From the NCBI GenBank assembly GCA_037969565.1, contig JBBKXQ010000029.1, positions 1 to 54,586 of the forward strand: 54,586 nt of DNA. Direction: 5' to 3'. Below the pieces are notes generated by a model that did no database searches, had not been told where the DNA came from, and saw nothing but the letters and a program-made list of their open reading frames with translations. This document shows positions 52,029-54,586 of the stretch, in pieces. Each line of letters starts with the position of its first letter. Position 1 is the stretch's first letter. Source of the DNA: SZUA-35 sp037969565 (GTDB lineage Bacteria > Actinomycetota > Acidimicrobiia > Acidimicrobiales > SZUA-35). The position numbers and the translations under genes were made by a program.

Positions 52029-52078
52029 TTCTGTCTCCGGAAACCAAATGGTTTCCTGTCAACAGTTTCCTTGGGATG

Positions 52079-53635
52079 TCAGCGCCCGCCGGACTCGGGC
52101 GGGATCGTGTCGACGGCGGCCCAGTAGGGGGCACGAAGCAAATGCTTCTTCAGCTTCCCGCTGGCCTCACGAGGGAGCGAGTCGACCACGTCGATCGACC
52201 GCGGCACCTTGAATGGCGCAAGTCGGTCGCGGGCGAATGCCATGAGCGACTCGACGTCGAGATCGACCTTGCGCGCCGGTTCGACGACGGCCTTGATCTG
52301 TTGACCCCAGTCGGGGTCGGGGATTCCGAAAACGGCAACATCGACCACATCGGGATGCTGACTCAAGGCGGCCTCGATCTCGGCGGGATAGATGTTCGTT
52401 CCTCCACTGATGATGAGGTCGACCCGCCGATCGGCCAGGAACAGATAGCCCTCATCATCGAGCCAGCCGACGTCGCCGACGGTGAACCGACCGTCGGCCC
52501 GCACCATGTTTGCCGTCTTCTCCGGGTCGCCGTAGTAGGCCGGAACGCCATCGAATCGTCGCACGTAGATCGTGCCGACCTCACCGGGCGGCAGGTCGTT
52601 GCCGTCGTCATCGAGGATCGAGAGTTCCAGTGCGACGGTGGCCTTGCCAACCGTGCCGGGACGCTCCAGCCATTCAAGCGAAGTGGCAATGACCGGGCCG
52701 ACCCCTTCCGATGAGCCGTACAACTCCACGATCACTGGTCCGAACCAGTCGATCATGGCCTTCTTCGTCCACACCGGGCAGGGAGCGGCCGTGTGCAAAA
52801 CCCACCTCAAGGACGACACGTCGAATTGTTGTCGTTCGCCCTCATCGAGCTTGAGCAACCGGATGAACTGCGTGGGAACCATGGCGGTCCCGGCGATTCG
52901 TCGTTCCTCGATGGTGCGGAGGATCGATACTCCATCCCACCGATCGACGATGTCGACTCGATTCCCTCGAACCAGGGCAACTCGCAGTAGTGCGCCACCG
53001 AGCGCGTGATAGGCGGGAGTGCACAACAACATGTTGCTGTCTTCGGGCATGCCAGTGAGTTGACCCCAGCGTCGATAGACCTCGGTCATCGTGCTGGCTG
53101 TTCCGGCCTGGTCCGATCGGGTCACGCCTTTTGATCGGCCAGTGGTTCCACCGGTGTACTGGAGCGGTGCGCCGAGAGGGCCATCGGGCAGCGGCTCGTC
53201 GGGTTGAGCCGCCAACCACGCCTCATAATCCGGTCCGAAGACCAAAACACGATCGATTCCGGCCGTAACGGCTGCGGCCCGACCATTCGCCTCGAGCGAC
53301 GGACTGACCAACAACATCGTCGACTCAGAATCGACGAGGAGTTCGGTGAGTTCCGTGGCATTCAGGTGCCAGTTGAGAGGCACATACCGACTACCGGCTC
53401 GGCCGTTGCCGAGCGATGCTTCGGCCCACTCGAATCGATTCTCGGCGAGGATGGCCCATGCACCGTTGGCCCCGACCCCTTCGGCCACCAAACCTCGGGC
53501 GAATCGCCTAGTTCGTTCTTCGAGTTGGCGCCAGGTGAGTGACTCATCACCACACCGCACCGCCTCTTCATCGGGCCTGCTCTTGGTTGCCGGCAGAACC
53601 TCGAACGGTTGGAGCTCGACCGCTGCGTGACTCAC
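52079..53635 (-). CDS. AMP-forming acyl-CoA synthetase (FadD-like)
   Basis: 518 residues. It activates a carboxylic acid to acyl-CoA using ATP. AMP-binding signature YTGGTTGRSKGV (about 159-170), ELYGSSEG motif, GDVGWLDDEGYLFLADRRVDLIISGG (hinge region) and the catalytic lysine near the end in REASGKLKKH. GTG 53635 overlaps the acyl-CoA dehydrogenase stop by four bases (GTGA), so the two act in one pathway, probably degradation of a fatty or branched acid. Chain length cannot be read from sequence. Confidence 0.93.
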   Translation of the reverse strand: MSHAAVELQPFEVLPATKSRPDEEAVRCGDESLTWRQLEERTRRFARGLVAEGVGANGAWAILAENRFEWAEASLGNGRAGSRYVPLNWHLNATELTELLVDSESTMLLVSPSLEANGRAAAVTAGIDRVLVFGPDYEAWLAAQPDEPLPDGPLGAPLQYTGGTTGRSKGVTRSDQAGTASTMTEVYRRWGQLTGMPEDSNMLLCTPAYHALGGALLRVALVRGNRVDIVDRWDGVSILRTIEERRIAGTAMVPTQFIRLLKLDEGERQQFDVSSLRWVLHTAAPCPVWTKKAMIDWFGPVIVELYGSSEGVGPVIATSLEWLERPGTVGKATVALELSILDDDGNDLPPGEVGTIYVRRFDGVPAYYGDPEKTANMVRADGRFTVGDVGWLDDEGYLFLADRRVDLIISGGTNIYPAEIEAALSQHPDVVDVAVFGIPDPDWGQQIKAVVEPARKVDLDVESLMAFARDRLAPFKVPRSIDVVDSLPREASGKLKKHLLRAPYWAAVDTIPPESGGR

Positions 53636-54586
53636 CGATAGCCGTCCTGCGTGCCCTTGAGCAATTGGTTGAAGGGCGTGTTCTTGTCGACCGAGGGCTC
53701 GCGAGGTAGGCCGAGCACACGCTCCCCCAACGTGTTGCGTTGGATCTCGTCGGTGCCGCCACCCAAGGACATGCCCCGACAGTTCAGAAACTGATAGGCG
53801 AAGAACACGGCATCTTCATCGTCGGGCTCCCACGCCGGCGAGGCAGGGAAGGCCACGCGGGCGACGAACTCAGCTGCCGATCGCCCCTGGGCGGTTCGCC
53901 AGAGCTTGCCCAACGATGGATGCGTGTTGCCTTGGTCTCGCAGAAAACCCACGATCCGCTCGTTGATCCAGAGCTGCGTCAGCTCTTGGCGAACGATGGG
54001 ATCCTCGAGCTGATTCTTGTCCCGGGCCAATTCGATCAATTGAACGACGGGGATCGGGACGCGGGCCCACAGACGATCGCGGCCGGTGTTGCTCATCGAA
54101 TCCACACCGGTCTGCACCCGCTCGTGAGCCAGCAGCGCGACGGCCATTCGCCATCCGTCGTTGACGCCGCCCACGACCCAATCGGCCGGTATTCGCGCCT
54201 CGTCCATGAAGACTTCGTTGAACTCGGCATGACCGGTCATCTGCCGGAGCGGACGGACCGTGACCCCGGGTTGATCCATCGGCATGATGAACATGGTGAC
54301 ACCCCGATGTTTCGGCGCATCAGGATCAGTGCGGGCCAGCAGGATCGACAAATGACTGTTCTGCGCGCCCGAGGTCCAGACCTTCTGACCGTCGACAACC
54401 CACTCGTCGCCGTCTCGCACGGCCTTGGTCGCCAAGGACGCCAGATCCGAACCCGCACCGGGCTCGGAATACAGCTGGCACCAGATTTCTTCACCCGAGA
54501 GTCCGGGCCGCAAGAATCGAGACTTGAGCGCGTCGGATGCGTGATCGCGGATCACGGGGAGCGCCATGCCGACTCCGATGCCGAAC
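53632..54586 (-). CDS. Acyl-CoA dehydrogenase, N-terminus outside window
   Basis: About 318 codons are visible to the right edge, where the frame (FGIGVGMALPVIRDHASDALK) is still open. CQLYSEPGAGSDLASLATKAVRDGDEWVVDGQKVWTSGAQNS is the FAD/substrate signature, MTGHAEFNEVFMDEARIPADWVVG the mid-domain strand, and MSLGGGTDEIQRNTLGERVLGLPREP the C-terminal helix end. It oxidises acyl-CoA to enoyl-CoA. Coupled to the FadD-like ligase. This subtype is common in actinobacterial fatty-acid and steroid side-chain pathways. Confidence 0.93.
   Translation of the reverse strand, partial: FGIGVGMALPVIRDHASDALKSRFLRPGLSGEEIWCQLYSEPGAGSDLASLATKAVRDGDEWVVDGQKVWTSGAQNSHLSILLARTDPDAPKHRGVTMFIMPMDQPGVTVRPLRQMTGHAEFNEVFMDEARIPADWVVGGVNDGWRMAVALLAHERVQTGVDSMSNTGRDRLWARVPIPVVQLIELARDKNQLEDPIVRQELTQLWINERIVGFLRDQGNTHPSLGKLWRTAQGRSAAEFVARVAFPASPAWEPDDEDAVFFAYQFLNCRGMSLGGGTDEIQRNTLGERVLGLPREPSVDKNTPFNQLLKGTQDGYR

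Noticed and set aside
1..54586. tRNA, rRNA, CRISPR arrays, IS elements or phage genes.
   Set aside because: None could be recognised on reading both strands; no transposase, integrase or regularly spaced repeat array is present.

Overview
The window is high-GC DNA from an actinobacterium. The signs are frequent GTG starts, genes joined by 1-8 base overlaps, a TCGAAC-N4-GTTCG type LexA box, a DUF222/HNH gene, an AfsR/SARP regulator, a TIGR03086-type protein and an LtrA protein. The mixture (amidohydrolase 2, acyl-CoA dehydrogenase/ligase pair, dipeptide-type ABC importers, TauD/GBBH dioxygenase) suggests a free-living heterotroph, possibly of the Acidimicrobiia; that placement is inference. 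No tRNA, rRNA, IS element or CRISPR array was seen, and no gene-free stretch exceeds 300 bases.

Layout. 1-2600: edge-truncated DUF222/HNH gene behind a LexA-type promoter, then fumC. 2687-6993: an ABC-2 exporter with a WYL regulator, divergent from a DHA2 MFS exporter across a perfect palindrome. 7008-8660: amidohydrolase and a small helical protein. 8674-20256: about ten minus-strand genes reading as one unit: MetE-like methyltransferase, GBBH-like dioxygenase, family-5 binding protein, DppB, DppC, DppD, DppF, a metallophosphoesterase/beta-propeller fusion, LtrA and a tiny membrane protein. 20495-24515: DUF305 protein, solitary hypF, exported phosphoesterase. 24675-31342: a broken ABC ATPase, a secreted protein, a two-component system and an ABC-2 exporter operon ending in a lipoprotein. 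31386-35950: YggT, a second two-component system, a PepSY protein, and an M56 peptidase/BlaI pair. 36090-39711: TlpA thioredoxin, Lgt-like membrane protein, cupredoxin lipoprotein and two envelope proteins. 39757-46565: AfsR-like regulator, rhodanese, CopB-type ATPase, SRPBCC protein, hemerythrin. 46585-52028: a decaying MFS gene, a second peptide importer without ATPases, and two damaged small genes. 52079-end: fatty-acid ligase and acyl-CoA dehydrogenase.

How the parts work together. Much of the window concerns the envelope and its stresses: exporters, two two-component systems, BlaI/M56, and copper- and thiol-linked proteins. Direct repeats with 10-11 bp spacing lie upstream of both response-regulator genes and of a plausible target of each (the ABC operon; the PepSY gene), which outlines two local regulons. 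The 8.7-20.3 kb unit looks like an uptake-and-catabolism operon for an unknown, perhaps N- or S-methylated, substrate.

Four genes are damaged: three have lost an internal segment (an ABC ATPase, an MFS exporter, a TIGR03086 protein) and one AHSA1 gene has a single-base frameshift. This is either gene decay or an assembly problem, and reads should be checked first.
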